DNA from: Microplitis mediator
Taxonomy: Eukaryota; Arthropoda; Insecta; Hymenoptera; Braconidae
Length of the DNA: 64,000 bases
Direction: 5' to 3'
Assembly: GCF_029852145.1 (NCBI RefSeq)
Contig: NC_079977.1
Location: 14,876,640 to 14,940,639, forward strand
Below, piece by piece: positions 46,255 through 56,606 of the stretch (position 1 is its first letter; the number at the start of each line of letters is the position of its first letter). A model generated the notes under the pieces. It searched no databases and was not told the DNA's origin. It saw only the letters and a list, made by a program, of their open reading frames with translations. The translations under genes and the position numbers were made by a program.

Positions 46255-48655
46255 TCAGAAAGGACCTGTAATGGTCTTAAAAATATTTTGTAAGAGACTT
46301 ATAGGATTCCTTATAAAATCTTATAGAACTCCTAGAAGCATTTTATAGGACTCCTGTAAGAAACGTATAAAACTATGGTAAGAAATAAACAGGATTTCGC
46401 TAAGAATCGTAAAGGACTCCTGTAAAAATCATGTAGGACTTCTGTCAGAATCGTATAGGAGTTTTGTTATGATTGCATAGGGCTCCTGTGAGAAAAATAT
46501 AGAATATCTCTAAGAATCGTATAGGACTACCCTAAAAATCGCATAGAACCTGTCAGAATCGTATTGGATTTCTGTAAGAATCGTAAAGGACTCCCCTAAG
46601 AATCGTATAGGACTTCTGTAAAAATTATATAGAACTCCTATAAAAATTGTATAGGATTTTCGTGAAATCGTTAAGGAATCTTGTGAAAATGTTATAGGAT
46701 TCCGGTAGGAATCGTGTAGGATTTTCGCAATGAAACTTATACGGTTCCTGTGAGATTCGTATAGATATTCTGTACGAATCGTATAGGATCTTCGAAGGTA
46801 TCGTATAGAACTCTTGTGAAAATCGTCTAAGACTTTTGTAAGAATCGTATAAGATTCGTGTAAAAATTTTATAGGATTTCTATAAAAATTGTATATGACT
46901 CCCCTAAAAATCGTACAGGATTTCGGTAAGAATCATTTAGGATTTTCGTAAGAAACGTATACGTCTTCTGTGAGATTCCTATAGGATTGTCCAGGTAATT
47001 ACCCATTTTTTGGCAATGCTTGTTTTCCACTGGTTATCCATATACTATGCACTTGTTCCGTGCTACACTGCACTACTTTGCATATATTACTTGTCATTCA
47101 GTGTATTGACTCATAAATCAACTACCATAACTCAAGATATATGCCTACTTTTTATGTTATTTTTGTCAATTTTGCACACTTTAGCAGTGTTGAATCATGC
47201 AAGTAGGCATATATCTTGAGTGATGGTGGTTGATTTATGACTTAATGCACTTAATGACAAGTAATATATATAAAATAGTGCAGTGTGGCGCGGAACAAGT
47301 GCATAGTACAAGGATAACCAGTAAAAAAGATGCATTTTCCAAAAAACAGGTAATTACCCGGAGATTGGCAGCACAATCCGATTGTCGAAAGAATCGTATG
47401 GAACTCCCGTAAAAATTGTATAAGATTTCTGTGAGAATTGTATAAGAATCGTATAAGATTCCCGTTAAAAATGTATAAGATTTCTGTGAGAATTGTATAG
47501 GACTCCCCGGAAAATTGTACAGGATTTCGGTAAGAATCGTATAAGATTCTCGTAAGAAACAAATACGTCTCCTGTGAGATTCCTATAGGTTTGTCGTTAG
47601 AATCGTATAGGACTCCCGTAAAAATCGTATAGGATTTTAGTAAATTTGTATAGGGCTTCTATAAGAGTCGTATTGGATATCTGTAAGAATTGTGTAGGAT
47701 TCCTGGAAGAAACATATAGAATTTCTCTACGAATCGTATATGACCTGTCAGAATCGTATACGATTTCTGTAAGAATCGTGAAGAATTTTCGTGAGAAACG
47801 TATAGAACTTCTGTAAGATTCGTATAGGATTCCTGTAAGAATCGTATAGGGTTTGCGTAAGATTTTATAGATCTCTTTTAAGAATCGTATCAGACTTCTG
47901 TAAAAATCATACAGAAGTTCTGTAAAAATTATATAGGATTTCTGTCAGAATCGCATAGGACTTCTCTAAGAAGCGTTTAGTACTCCTATAAGAATTGTGT
48001 AGGATTCCTGTACGAATTGTATGAGACTTCTGTAAGAATCGTAAAGATTTACATAGGAATCATGAATAATTCTATATAAAATTCGATTCATAGTTTTTCA
48101 CACAATCCATTCATAATTATTTTTTCTAGAATAACGCTGGCGGAAATGATTTTCTGTATAAATATGAGGATATGTAAAATCTGAGAATATCTAAGAATTT
48201 TTGTATCCTATTGTAGTTCAGTGATGACATCATACGGTACTTGTTCCTTTAAGTCTTATAGGATTCCTGTAACAATCATATAGGACACCTGTATGAATCG
48301 TATGGGATTTCCGTAATAACTGTATACGATTTCTGCAAGAATTATGTAAGACTCCTTTAAGAAACGTATAGAACTCCTGTAAGAATCGTATAGATTTATA
48401 TTGGAATCCTTGAAAATTCTACGAAAAGTTCATTTTATATCTTTTCAGGGTTTCTCACATAATTTCATTCAGAAATTTTTCACTACAAGAAAGCTGGCAA
48501 AAATAATATTCTGTATAGCTATAAGTAAAATCTGAGAATATTCAATAATTCCTGTAACTTATTGTAGTTGAGAGGACATCGTAGGGTACTTGTAAAAATC
48601 TTATACGATTCTTGTAAAAATCTTGTAGGACTTCTGTCGTAATGCTATGAGGTTA
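46255..48655 (+). repeat. 22-bp minisatellite with higher-order structure
   Basis: Units close to AAGAATCGTATAGGACT plus CCTGT repeat at about 22-bp spacing at 46255-46992, 47385-48055, 48245-48400 and 48590-48650. The arrays are separated by a spacer of about 190 bp (48060-48240, again 48405-48590, and in part before 46255) that contains TCTGTATA, TAAAATCTGAGAATAT and TTGTAGTT(C)AGTGATGACATC. Array plus spacer therefore repeats as a higher-order unit. The open frames here are by-products of the repeat. Confidence 0.85.
46994..47358. mobile_element. 365-bp inverted-repeat insertion inside the minisatellite
   Basis: Both ends carry GGTAATTACC. The arms pair over about 150-170 bp (CACTGGTTATCCATATACTA with its partner, GCACTTGTTCCG with CGGAACAAGTGC, TCAAGATATATGCCTACTT with AAGTAGGCATATATCTTGA). 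The minisatellite stops on one side and resumes shortly after the other, so this is an insertion. GGTAATTACC may be terminus or target duplication; I cannot tell which. Confidence 0.75.
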
Positions 48656-48689
48656 CTCGAAGCGTTACTCAGAATGAAATAGGGTTTTT

Positions 48690-49760
48690 TTGAAGACGCC
48701 TACAATTCTTACCGGATCCTAATAAAATTTTTTACACTTAATCTGCAGACGATTCTCATGGTCAAGTTCGAAGATGGGCTAAATCGTTTGATTTAGAAGT
48801 TTTGAATGTTTGAAATTTTCACGATTTTTGGAAAAAAAACGACTGTTATTCACTGTTTAAGTTCATATAACTTCAAAGCTAATACTCATAGACAAATTTC
48901 GTAAAAACTATGTGAAAGCATGTCTAATAAGCTTTTATTTGTGACCTTAAACTTTATGTATTGACCATTTCTCCCAATAATTTGATAGCCTTGAGAATTT
49001 TAATGGAATCAGAAATTATTGAAAATATGGTTTCCATTCCGCATTACTTAAGCATTTTCCATTATAATCCAATTTCGTCAGTTTTGTTTTGTTGCGAACA
49101 AAATAACCTGTTAATTTCACAGCTATTTTATATTTTAAAAGTATTTCTTTTATTGCTTTTAATGTTTCAAACGTACCTTTACACCCTATAATTATAACTA
49201 TCTTGTCATCGTGATAGCCGTTAGAATTCTTATTAGATCCTAATGAAATTTTCTACACATATTCCATGGGTAATTTTTCTGATTGAGAAGATTGGCTAAA
49301 TCGGTCGATTAGTTCAGAAGTTATAGCTGTTTGGAATTTTAACCATTTTTCGAAAAAATCAGTTTTTATTCACTATTAAAGTTGTATAACTTCGAATTCA
49401 AAACTCTTAGACAATTTCTGTAGAAAGCATCTGAAGGTTTGTTCAATAAGTTTCAATTTTTAACCTTAAACATTATGTTCTGACTCCTTTTTCTAATAAT
49501 TTGATAGCCGTGAATTTTTGGACAGAATCAAGAAAATTTAAAAATATGGTTCTTATTCCTGATAACTTATGCATTTCTCAGTATAATCTAAATCTATCAG
49601 TTATATTTCGTTCTGATCTCTTAATTATTAAGGTTCGTATAACTCTGAAACTAAATATATTAAATAATTTTTACCTAATGTATCTTAAAGATGTCTTGAT
49701 AGGCTTCAACTTTGTAACTTGGCATTGTTACTGTTTTATGATACTTTTGAAGCATTGAAA
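48690..49760 (+). repeat. Tandem repeat of about 520 bp, two units
   Basis: Landmarks recur about 521 bp apart: CAATTCTTACCGGATCCTAA (48702) with GAATTCTTATTAGATCCTAA (49224), then GGCTAAATCG, TATTCACT, ATAACTTC, AATAATTTGATAGCC and AATATGGTT. Units are about 75% identical by eye. The same family appears at 63.2-64.0 kb. No coding content. Confidence 0.75.
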
Positions 49761-51084
49761 ATTTTTTATAATGTAGAAACGCGCATCCTTTATGGTATCA
49801 AGTCTTCATCACTAATGCATCACACATTTAAATCTATTTTCGTTAAATTTTTCTTGTCGATAATGGAATAATCTGTTAATTTGTTTGCACAAAAAGATAA
49901 TATTTTGTTAGTAGTAATACTGTTAGGTTATAGTCATCATCTAAAAATTAAATAAGCATTGTAGACTATGAATATAGCAATTTTTATTTGCGTAAAGGTT
50001 ATATCGGTATATTATCTATACAATGTTTTGTCAAATTAACTATCTGAAGTTCTCCGAGAAAGTAAGGCAATGTCCTTTTTTACCCTCACTCTTAGAAAAC
50101 AAGCCTAATTTCATACTATAGCTACACACTAACATGTATCACAAGATATTCATGTACGAAATTAACTTATTCGATCGATTGAGTAAGAAATCTACCTTCT
50201 ATTTTGGCTGCCAAATGGCCTTTTTTACGGGTATTTTGTTTCACGCTTACAATAACTGTATCAGCTCCCAGTATTGGTGATTGAAAGAACCAAAGCAGCT
50301 CACTTGTGCATTCGGTAAGGAGTGAGAGGTATACTAGAGCATCTTTTTCGCGCTTCCAGTATTGGATATGGAATAGGGTTTGAGGATACCCATTTTAGCA
50401 ATCTTGAATTTTCCTATTCTACTTGATAAAACGAATCTCAGGTCCCTGTTCGAGCGCCAATTTATTATGTCAGACTTTGTCATAAATGATGTTCTTGTGA
50501 GTATTTGGCCCAAGCCGAAGCCTACAGACCAGGTACCCCAGAGATCTTTTATAAAGAATGATACGTTTATTTTTAAATTAATTAAACGAAATGTAAATGA
50601 AAATTTTTTGAAGGGCTGTCAATTTTTCTGTTGAAGTTACGACCTTGATGATTTTATCTGTTTTTATAGGAAATTCGATAGAGGAGGATAGTTTTTTAGT
50701 CTCAAAATAATTTTTTCATGATGCTAGCATCGAAACTTGAAGTTTCAGTAGCTCTACCGCCCGTCGAAACAAGCTAATTTCAAGCCGATGCTGCAAACAC
50801 CTGCTAACGAATTCGTAATTCAAAAATACCTTCATACAGCGGGCAGAAACATGCGTGTTCCTTCCCTTGAGAACAAACACAATTGTTTCTGCCCGGTGTC
50901 AGTTATATTTGATGTTCATTTGCAGCCTTATTACTCTCATTTGTTTACTTGTCACTTCAGTTCACTCATTTTATTTTTTAAGTGACATTTTTAACTAACC
51001 AAATAAAAAAACTAAAAAATGAGTGAAAATAATATTTTTGTGTTATTTACTATTTAATAAGTGACTGTCAATCACATATTTCTC
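49761..51084. other. Unassigned DNA left of the LINE
   Basis: Nothing recognisable apart from short open frames without motifs. Its last bases border the 13-bp duplication that marks the LINE insertion. Confidence 0.4.
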
Positions 51085-51093
51085 ATTCTCTAA

Positions 51094-51128
51094 CAGTCTT
51101 CGTTGAGCGCTCACTGAGCTCGGACGTG
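51094..51128 (+). promoter_or_regulatory. Putative internal pol II promoter of the LINE (Inr plus DPE)
   Basis: The first bases hold an initiator-like ACAGTC (A at 51095) and GGACGTG at 51122-51128. If A51095 is +1, the GGACGTG word starts at +28, exactly the spacing of a downstream promoter element (consensus RGWCGTG). Jockey-clade elements are known to use such internal promoters. Part of CAGT overlaps the target duplication, so the first base of the element is uncertain by a few bases. Confidence 0.6.
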
Positions 51129-51191
51129 CTTAAGTTAAATCCGAAATCTATATAGTGTCAATGACAGAAATTACTGTGCATTGTTTCTAAG

Positions 51192-51342
51192 GAATCCCGG
51201 AAAAAATAGCCCTGGAAAAAATAGCCCCGGAAAAAATAGCCCCGGAAAAAATAGACCGGGAACAAATAGACCCGGACAAAATAGACCCGGAAAAAATAGG
51301 CCGGGAAAAAATAGACCCGGACAAAATAGACCGGGAAAAATA
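51192..51342 (+). repeat. Left inverted end of the MULE: 15-bp tandem array
   Basis: About ten head-to-tail copies of a GGAAAAAATAGMCCS unit vary at single positions (AGCCCC, AGACCG, AGGCCG). The outermost bases are GGAATCC. Confidence 0.9.
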
Positions 51343-51758
51343 CTGTTGATTTAAAATATTCTATTCTTTACTATAAATACAACAGTAGCTATCAAATTAT
51401 TGAAAAATTACCTGATAATTACCTGATATACAAACATTTTTATTTATTATATCACAATCAATAATATAACAATTTAGTAATAATAAAACACAAGAAAGTA
51501 ATATTTAAATTGCTTAATAATAGTCAATTTTTTTTTTATGTTTTATAAAATTAAACATTAATGATTCAAAAATAATCTTAATTAATTACTAATCAATTTT
51601 TCAAATATAATAACGTATTTCTAAAGATATTGACTAGTTTTGTAAATTAATCTTCTCAATTGTTTTGTTTTTAACATCAATTATTGGTGACTGAATGAAT
51701 ACTGACGCTCAAGAACATTGATTTAATGATTTTCAGTCGCGTAATTTGGATTTATAAA
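51343..51758. other. MULE 3' flank of the transposase gene
   Basis: AT-rich sequence between the left array and the transposase stop codon. No further gene; it probably contains the transposase polyadenylation region. Confidence 0.5.
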
Positions 51759-53413
51759 TTAAAGAACTCGCTCACGAATCACATTCGATATTGACATCAG
51801 ATGACTGGGTATGTCTGGTGACGAATTCATAGCATAATTATTGCAGATTATTTTTAAACGGTCTTGTCTTATCTGCACTAATGAAGATTTTTTTTTTCTT
51901 TGCACACGACCAGTTGTCTGCTGTGCTAATTTTACTTGATCAGTCGCAACCTCACTACGCATTTTATCGATTAATAACCAAATGGACGGATGATGGAGAC
52001 CAACAATATGTTTAAATCGATTGTTCCAACCTTCAACTATATTATTGGTACCTTCACCACCTTCTAAAGCAGTCTCAAAAACGTTCCAAATTTCTGGTGG
52101 AAATAATGGTAAAATCCTAGTTAATGGTCTGTTTGTTTTCTTATGTTTAATTCTGGTTCCATTAACGTAAGTTTCATCAAAATACTTCAACAATGACTCT
52201 GCCATAGGAGGGACAATTTCTTTTAAATGTGACATGCCAGCTTTGACATCTTTCAATGGTAGATATGCTAAGCTATCAACTTTCGCGCAGAACTCATTGA
52301 ACTTTTCATTAGTTAAATATTCATTTTTTAATCCTAAACTTGATATGTGACGATAAGTTGACTGACACAAGTGGTAAAAACATCCACGTATACAAACTTC
52401 ATGATCAAAAACATTTTGAATTGCTTTTATAACTGCACGCTCAAAATCAACGTGAATTACAGTAGGTACTAGATTAATATTACGTTGTAAACAATGGCGT
52501 TGAATGATATTAAACATTTCTTCATAAATGAAACGGGTTTTTTTTTCTAATAATATATAAGCTGCAGTTACAAAAATTTCTTCAACTTTAACACGTATCA
52601 CATATAATTGTTGAAATAATGACGGGGCAAGCTTAAAATTACCGTCCATAAACCATTCTGAAGCTGCACCGAGATATTCAAAAAATCCGTCAGTAGCAAA
52701 TATTATAATTCTTCCATTGCCAGTATCATTATTATCTTCTAATAAAAATCGACTATCTCTATTTTCACAAGCTCTTGGAATATTTAACCACGAACCTATA
52801 CATAATAAAATTATAATTCGAACATTATCAACAATGAATTGTAATAATATAATTTAAATATGGCCAACTATAAATTGTAATCAATCACTACCATCAATTA
52901 CTAATTCATGTAAAAAATCAGGTTGTTTCGGATGATTTTTATTTTTTACATTACGTAGCGTTCTCTTCGCAGACTCTTCCATAGGAATTTTCCGCTTACA
53001 AGGACAAGATAAAGAAGAACAAGCAGCACTATATATTGAAGCAGGTTTTGAAGAGTCCTTTTGAGCTTTTTTCTTCATCTTTGCATAACATTTAGCTACT
53101 GTTACATCATTAAGATCAGAAAAATGATTATGATTTTTTAAACGTTCAGGATTTGTTTTATTTAATGACGTACGAAGAATACCTGGACACTTAAATTGAA
53201 CAAAAAATTAAATATATTTAAAAGTTTAAAAAATAAATATACAGAAATTTCTAATGATTTTAGAGTAATAAAATTAAAAAACTATACTTTTTGTCCACCA
53301 CCAAATTTGCAACAACGCTATGTAATATGATTTTTACAAATTCTCTTTTCTACGTACATATAACCTTCAAAACTTATTTTATATTTTCCTTTATTTGTCT
53401 TAATTATTTCCAT
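51759..53413 (-). pseudogene. FLYWCH/MULE transposase, three exons, one nonsense codon
   Basis: Exon 1 (53413-53288) starts MEIIKTNKGKYKISFEGYMY and carries the FLYWCH finger up to KFGGGQK. Its core Trp codon before RCC reads TAG, a likely Trp-to-stop change. Intron 53287-53190 (GT-AG, phase 0) leads to exon 2 (53189-52892), CPGILRTSLNKTNPERLKNH then NHFSDLNDVTVA, which completes the zinc ligands. Intron 52891-52796 (GT-AG) restores the frame as VIDG/SWLN. Exon 3 (52795-51759) holds the DDE domain: EWFMDGNFKLAPSLF (first Asp), VIHVDFERAVIKAI (second Asp), IRGCFYHLCQSTYRHI (CxxH), and EGWNNRFKHIVGLHHPSIW (Glu region). It should bind the 15-bp-array ends and move the element. Apart from the stop, the frame is intact over about 485 codons, so inactivation may be recent. 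Confidence 0.85.
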
Positions 53414-54325
53414 TGCCACATTAATATTATTAAATATCAAACTTATTTAAAAAACTGAAACTTTCAATCACCTGCTAGTTTAATATTTAGTGCCGATATT
53501 ATTGGAAACTTAATGAGACTTCATATGCATAAACTTATAACACGAAATTGAAAGTGAATTCAATGGCTGCATTCATCTTGGACACTAACACGTACTCACA
53601 CGCTGTCAACTTATATGTATACATAAACATTGACATCTAAAATACTATAGGATGTGGTACTTACAGCGCTCGAAGCGTCCAATACGAATGCAGCTAATGT
53701 ACATTGTAAATTAGCCCTAATAGCACAGTTTGCTGAGCAAAAGTTTACTTTACAAAAATTTCCTTGAATTTTTCATCAAATGTTCGTCAACTTCTGGCTT
53801 TTCCGTTTTTGACGACAATTTGGATACAACGTGCTATACAACTTGACGTTAATTTACTACTCAAATTAGAAGGCAATTTCACTTCAAAAGTTGTATACAA
53901 ATTGTCGTCAAAAATGTAAAAGCCCGAAGATAACAGATATACAACGAAAAAATTAAGGAATCTTCATTAAGGTTTTTTTTAGTAAAAAAAATTACCTCTA
54001 AATTAAGGAAAAATTAACCGCAAATTTTTCGTTCCAACTTTTGCTGTCAAATTGTTGACAGATTCAGGCAGCAAATTTCGGTAATTTCGATTCTCAAATT
54101 ACTATTAATCTCAAGCTAAAGCGGCTATCAGAAATTATACTACCAATATCTTTTCAACGTTATCTTACGAAATCTACTTAATCGACGGCTGATTAATATA
54201 CTTTCGCGAACAATTAGATACTTTAATATAATATTTATTAAAATGAATGTTAATATAGTCATTTGAACCCTTGAGTAACTCAACACAAGTTACCTAAATG
54301 AATCGAAAAAAATATGCCATAAAAC
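53414..54325. other. MULE 5' flank of the transposase gene
   Basis: It contains the presumed transposase promoter, which I cannot pinpoint, and the hairpin at 53796-53924. The word GCCATAAAAC at its end is part of the target duplication of the nested element. Confidence 0.4.
53796..53924. repeat. Hairpin element inside the MULE, about 129 bp
   Basis: GGCTTTTCCGTTTTTGACGA and ACAATTTGGATACAAC on the left pair with GTTGTATACAAATTGT and CGTCAAAAATGTAAAAGCC on the right, with a loop of about 60 bp. It may be another small MITE or a subterminal structure of the MULE. Confidence 0.6.
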
Positions 54326-55048
54326 GGTTCTGTAACATTTAAACCGAAGACAGTTCAACCGAACGACAGTTCAACCTAGCGATAATTCAACTGAAAACGA
54401 TGAAATCAAACAATATTCAAACATTTAAACGAAAACTTTTAAATTTTAACATGTACAGTATCATATTGTTTTTTAAATATAGCGAAACCTAAACTTACAA
54501 TTAACCTTCTCAATAAGACAATTTATAGATGGATTCAGAAAAATATAGATAGCCCGAACTGGGAATCGAACCCAGACCATATCGGTATCACCAGGAACGA
54601 AACCAGTTGGAAATAGGTCAACACATATGCTTGAAATCGAACTGTGCCCTTTTTTCACAGATTTTGGGTGGGTATTATTTTGGACATAAGTCAAGACATA
54701 TGCTTGTAATGGTACAGTACTCGTTTATTGAAAACCATGAATTATTTTTTCATATAAAATATATTTTTCTGAATAAGATTTATTGACAGGATATTTCGTC
54801 ACGGATTTTTTGTCTCTTCAATATTTAGTCCGCGTATATTTAGTTTATCGGATTAAATGTCTTCGGATATTTGATCAGGGATTTTTGGTCGGTTCAAATG
54901 TCGCTAGGTTGAACTGTCGTTCGGTTGAAGTGTCGTTCGGTTGAAGTGTCGTTCGGTTGAAGTGTCGTTCGGTTGAAGTGTCGCCGGTTGAAGTGTCGCG
55001 GTTGAACTGTCGAGGTTGAACTGTCCGCGGCTTAATAGCCGCGGCACC
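54326..55048. mobile_element. Non-autonomous MULE-like element nested in the MULE
   Basis: The 723-bp unit begins GGTTCTGTAAC and ends CGCGGCACC, almost the termini of the element at 12035-12795. The flanks are CATAAAAC (to 54325) and CATAAAAAC (from 55049), a target duplication with one A added. The left end has two or three ACAGTTCAACCGAACG-type units. The right end has a long array of 14-16 bp GTCGTTCGGTTGAAGT units, preceded at 54785-54890 by GGATATTTCGTCACGG / ATATTTAGTCCGCG words that match the other element's arrays. No transposase frame. Confidence 0.85.
54473..54600 (-). repeat. tRNA-like dispersed repeat fragment, third nesting level
   Basis: On the minus strand the T arm and its preceding bases (GATATGGTCTGGGTTCGATT, then CCCAGTTCGGGC) are intact. 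They are followed by TATCTATATTTTTCTGAATC, TCTATAAATTGTCTTATTG, AGAAGGTTAATTGTAAG and TTTAGGTTTCGCTATAT, as in the family's 3' flank. The sequence breaks off within the anticodon region, so the 5' half of the tRNA-like core is missing. Confidence 0.75.
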
Positions 55049-55125
55049 CATAAAAACATTAATAGTATAACTTACAAAAGTTTCTGAATAGTTTTGTTAA
55101 CTTGTGTTTCAAACATAATTTTGTG

Positions 55126-55237
55126 CCGGGTCTATTTTTTCCGGGTCTATTTTTTCCAGGGCTATTTTTTCCGGGTCTATTTTTTCCAAGGCTATTTTTT
55201 CCGGTTTATTCTTTCCGGTCTATTTTTTCCGATTACC
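55126..55237 (-). repeat. Right inverted end of the MULE: 15-bp tandem array
   Basis: About seven units of CCGGGTCTATTTTTT with single-base variants (CCAGGGC, CCAAGGC), ending CCGATTACC. It is the inverted counterpart of 51192-51342. Confidence 0.9.
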
Positions 55238-55298
55238 GTTTCTAAGTGTCCCAAGAGCGTGAAAAGTGCAAGCTACACGTCACCACTACGACGCGACA

Positions 55299-56606
55299 TG
55301 TCAAATCAGAATATCAGCGCACTGCAGACCCAGGGACTGAATCCCGGACAGGCTGCAGCGACAGCATCAATGGAAGCTCATCAAAAGATTTTAAATCTAA
55401 GTTCACGTACCACCAACTCACCGTCTATCGGTATTACATTAGCCAAAAAAAAACAATGGATGGCAGATTGTGCGACCTAACAATCCTAATAAAAGGAGGA
55501 AAAGATCGAGTCCCGTCAACATCGATTTACTGCAATCTCCAGTACTCGAAAACCAGTACGCACCACTTGCACAAGATAGTATGGATATGGAAGACATTAC
55601 TCTCCCACAGACAAAAAACACTGAAGATCCCAAGCCACCACCAATCTTTATTCCGGGAGTACAAAATATAGACAAACTAATTGAAAAAATACGTGAAACT
55701 GTAAGCGATGCAAATTACACCTACAAAACAATAAGTGAGGAAGGTCAAATAAAGCTCATGCCTAAAAACATTAAGGCTTACAGAAAAATAGTTCATGCAT
55801 TAAACAATGAACAGGCGATTTTTCACACCTTTCAAATCAGGCAAGAGCGTGCATATCCTGAGGTATCAGATCACTCCACCCTTCAGTGCTTCTAAAGGAT
55901 ACAAAGCTAGCAATCGGAGAATTGGGCCACAAAGTACGTAACGTGGCCAATATATTTCGTAGAGGAACAAAAAATTCCTCTGCCATTATTCTTTGTAGAC
56001 CTTGAGCCCAGCTCAAATAACAAAGATATCTACAAAGTCGACTTACGACTTAATGCCAAGATTAGCATTGAGCCACCCAGGAAAACAAACACTATAGTAC
56101 AATGTACAAGGTGCCAGGCATATGGTCATACCAAACGTTACTGCTGTCGAATTCCCAAATGCGTAAAGTGCGGTGAAAGCCACGACACCAAGGCGTGCAC
56201 AAAAAGTAGAGACACAGCAGCCACATGTGCTCTGTGCGGTGATGCACATCCTGCTAATTATAAAGGTTGCACCGTATACCAACAAATCTTAAAAAAGAGA
56301 AACGATACCAAAAAGCCCCATTGGCGCCGCTCTGAAACTGCAATCACCCAGGAAAACAACGCAAACCCTCCTCACTTTCCTCCTATCTCCATCCAATCGA
56401 ATCAACAACCAGAGATAATCCGTCTAAACTATGCCCAGGCTACGTCGGCCAGAGGAACGAATTCCTCAGAAAAAGATGAACTCATCATCACAATCCAAAA
56501 ATCATTCGATGAATTCAAAACAGTACTGCTACGTCAAACTGAATTACTAAATACAATGTTAAACCTACTGAACACAGTAATATCAAGCTTAACAAACAAG
56601 CAATGA
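55299..56606 (+). pseudogene. LINE ORF1 (Jockey-clade gag-like protein), frameshifted
   Basis: The chosen start ATG (55299) opens MSNQNISALQTQGLNPGQAA; the frame breaks near 55480 and continues as RPNNPNKRRKRSSPVN in the next frame to about 55890. After further breaks, in which LGHKVRNVANIFRRGTKN is readable across frames, the C-terminal third is open. It holds three zinc knuckles: CTRCQAYGHTKRYC, CVKCGESHDTKAC and CALCGDAHPANYKGC (about 56103-56272). The last codons (SSLTNKQ) end in TGA at 56604-56606. The protein would bind LINE RNA and help target telomeric or chromosomal sites. This copy has at least two frameshifts. Confidence 0.85.

Larger units (their letters stand above)
51192..55237 (-). 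mobile_element. FLYWCH/MULE transposon with tandem-repeat inverted ends
   Basis: The flanks GTTTCTAAG at 51183-51191 and 55238-55246 form an 8-9 bp target duplication (the last G is shared with the element end, which starts GGAATCC and ends GATTACC). The inverted ends are arrays of a 15-bp unit: about ten units of GGAAAAAATAGACCC type at 51197-51342, and about seven of CCGGGTCTATTTTTT type at 55126-55230. A three-exon transposase gene reads leftward between them. Size without the nested element is about 3.3 kb. Tandem-repeat inverted ends recall Foldback/Galileo-type elements, but the transposase and duplication length are MULE-like. Confidence 0.9.

Noticed and set aside
47251..47562. 103-residue minus-strand open frame with repeated ILYDSYRN-like words
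   Set aside because: It is the translation of the 22-bp minisatellite and of the inverted-repeat insertion.
46255..48655. CRISPR-like array of regularly spaced repeats
   Set aside because: The 22-bp units are contiguous and diverged with no unique spacers of constant length, and the genome is eukaryotic.
55094..55298. N-terminal extension of LINE ORF1 with FFRVYFFQGYFF repeats
   Set aside because: That part is the MULE's right 15-bp array read in frame; the LINE start is the ATG at 55299.
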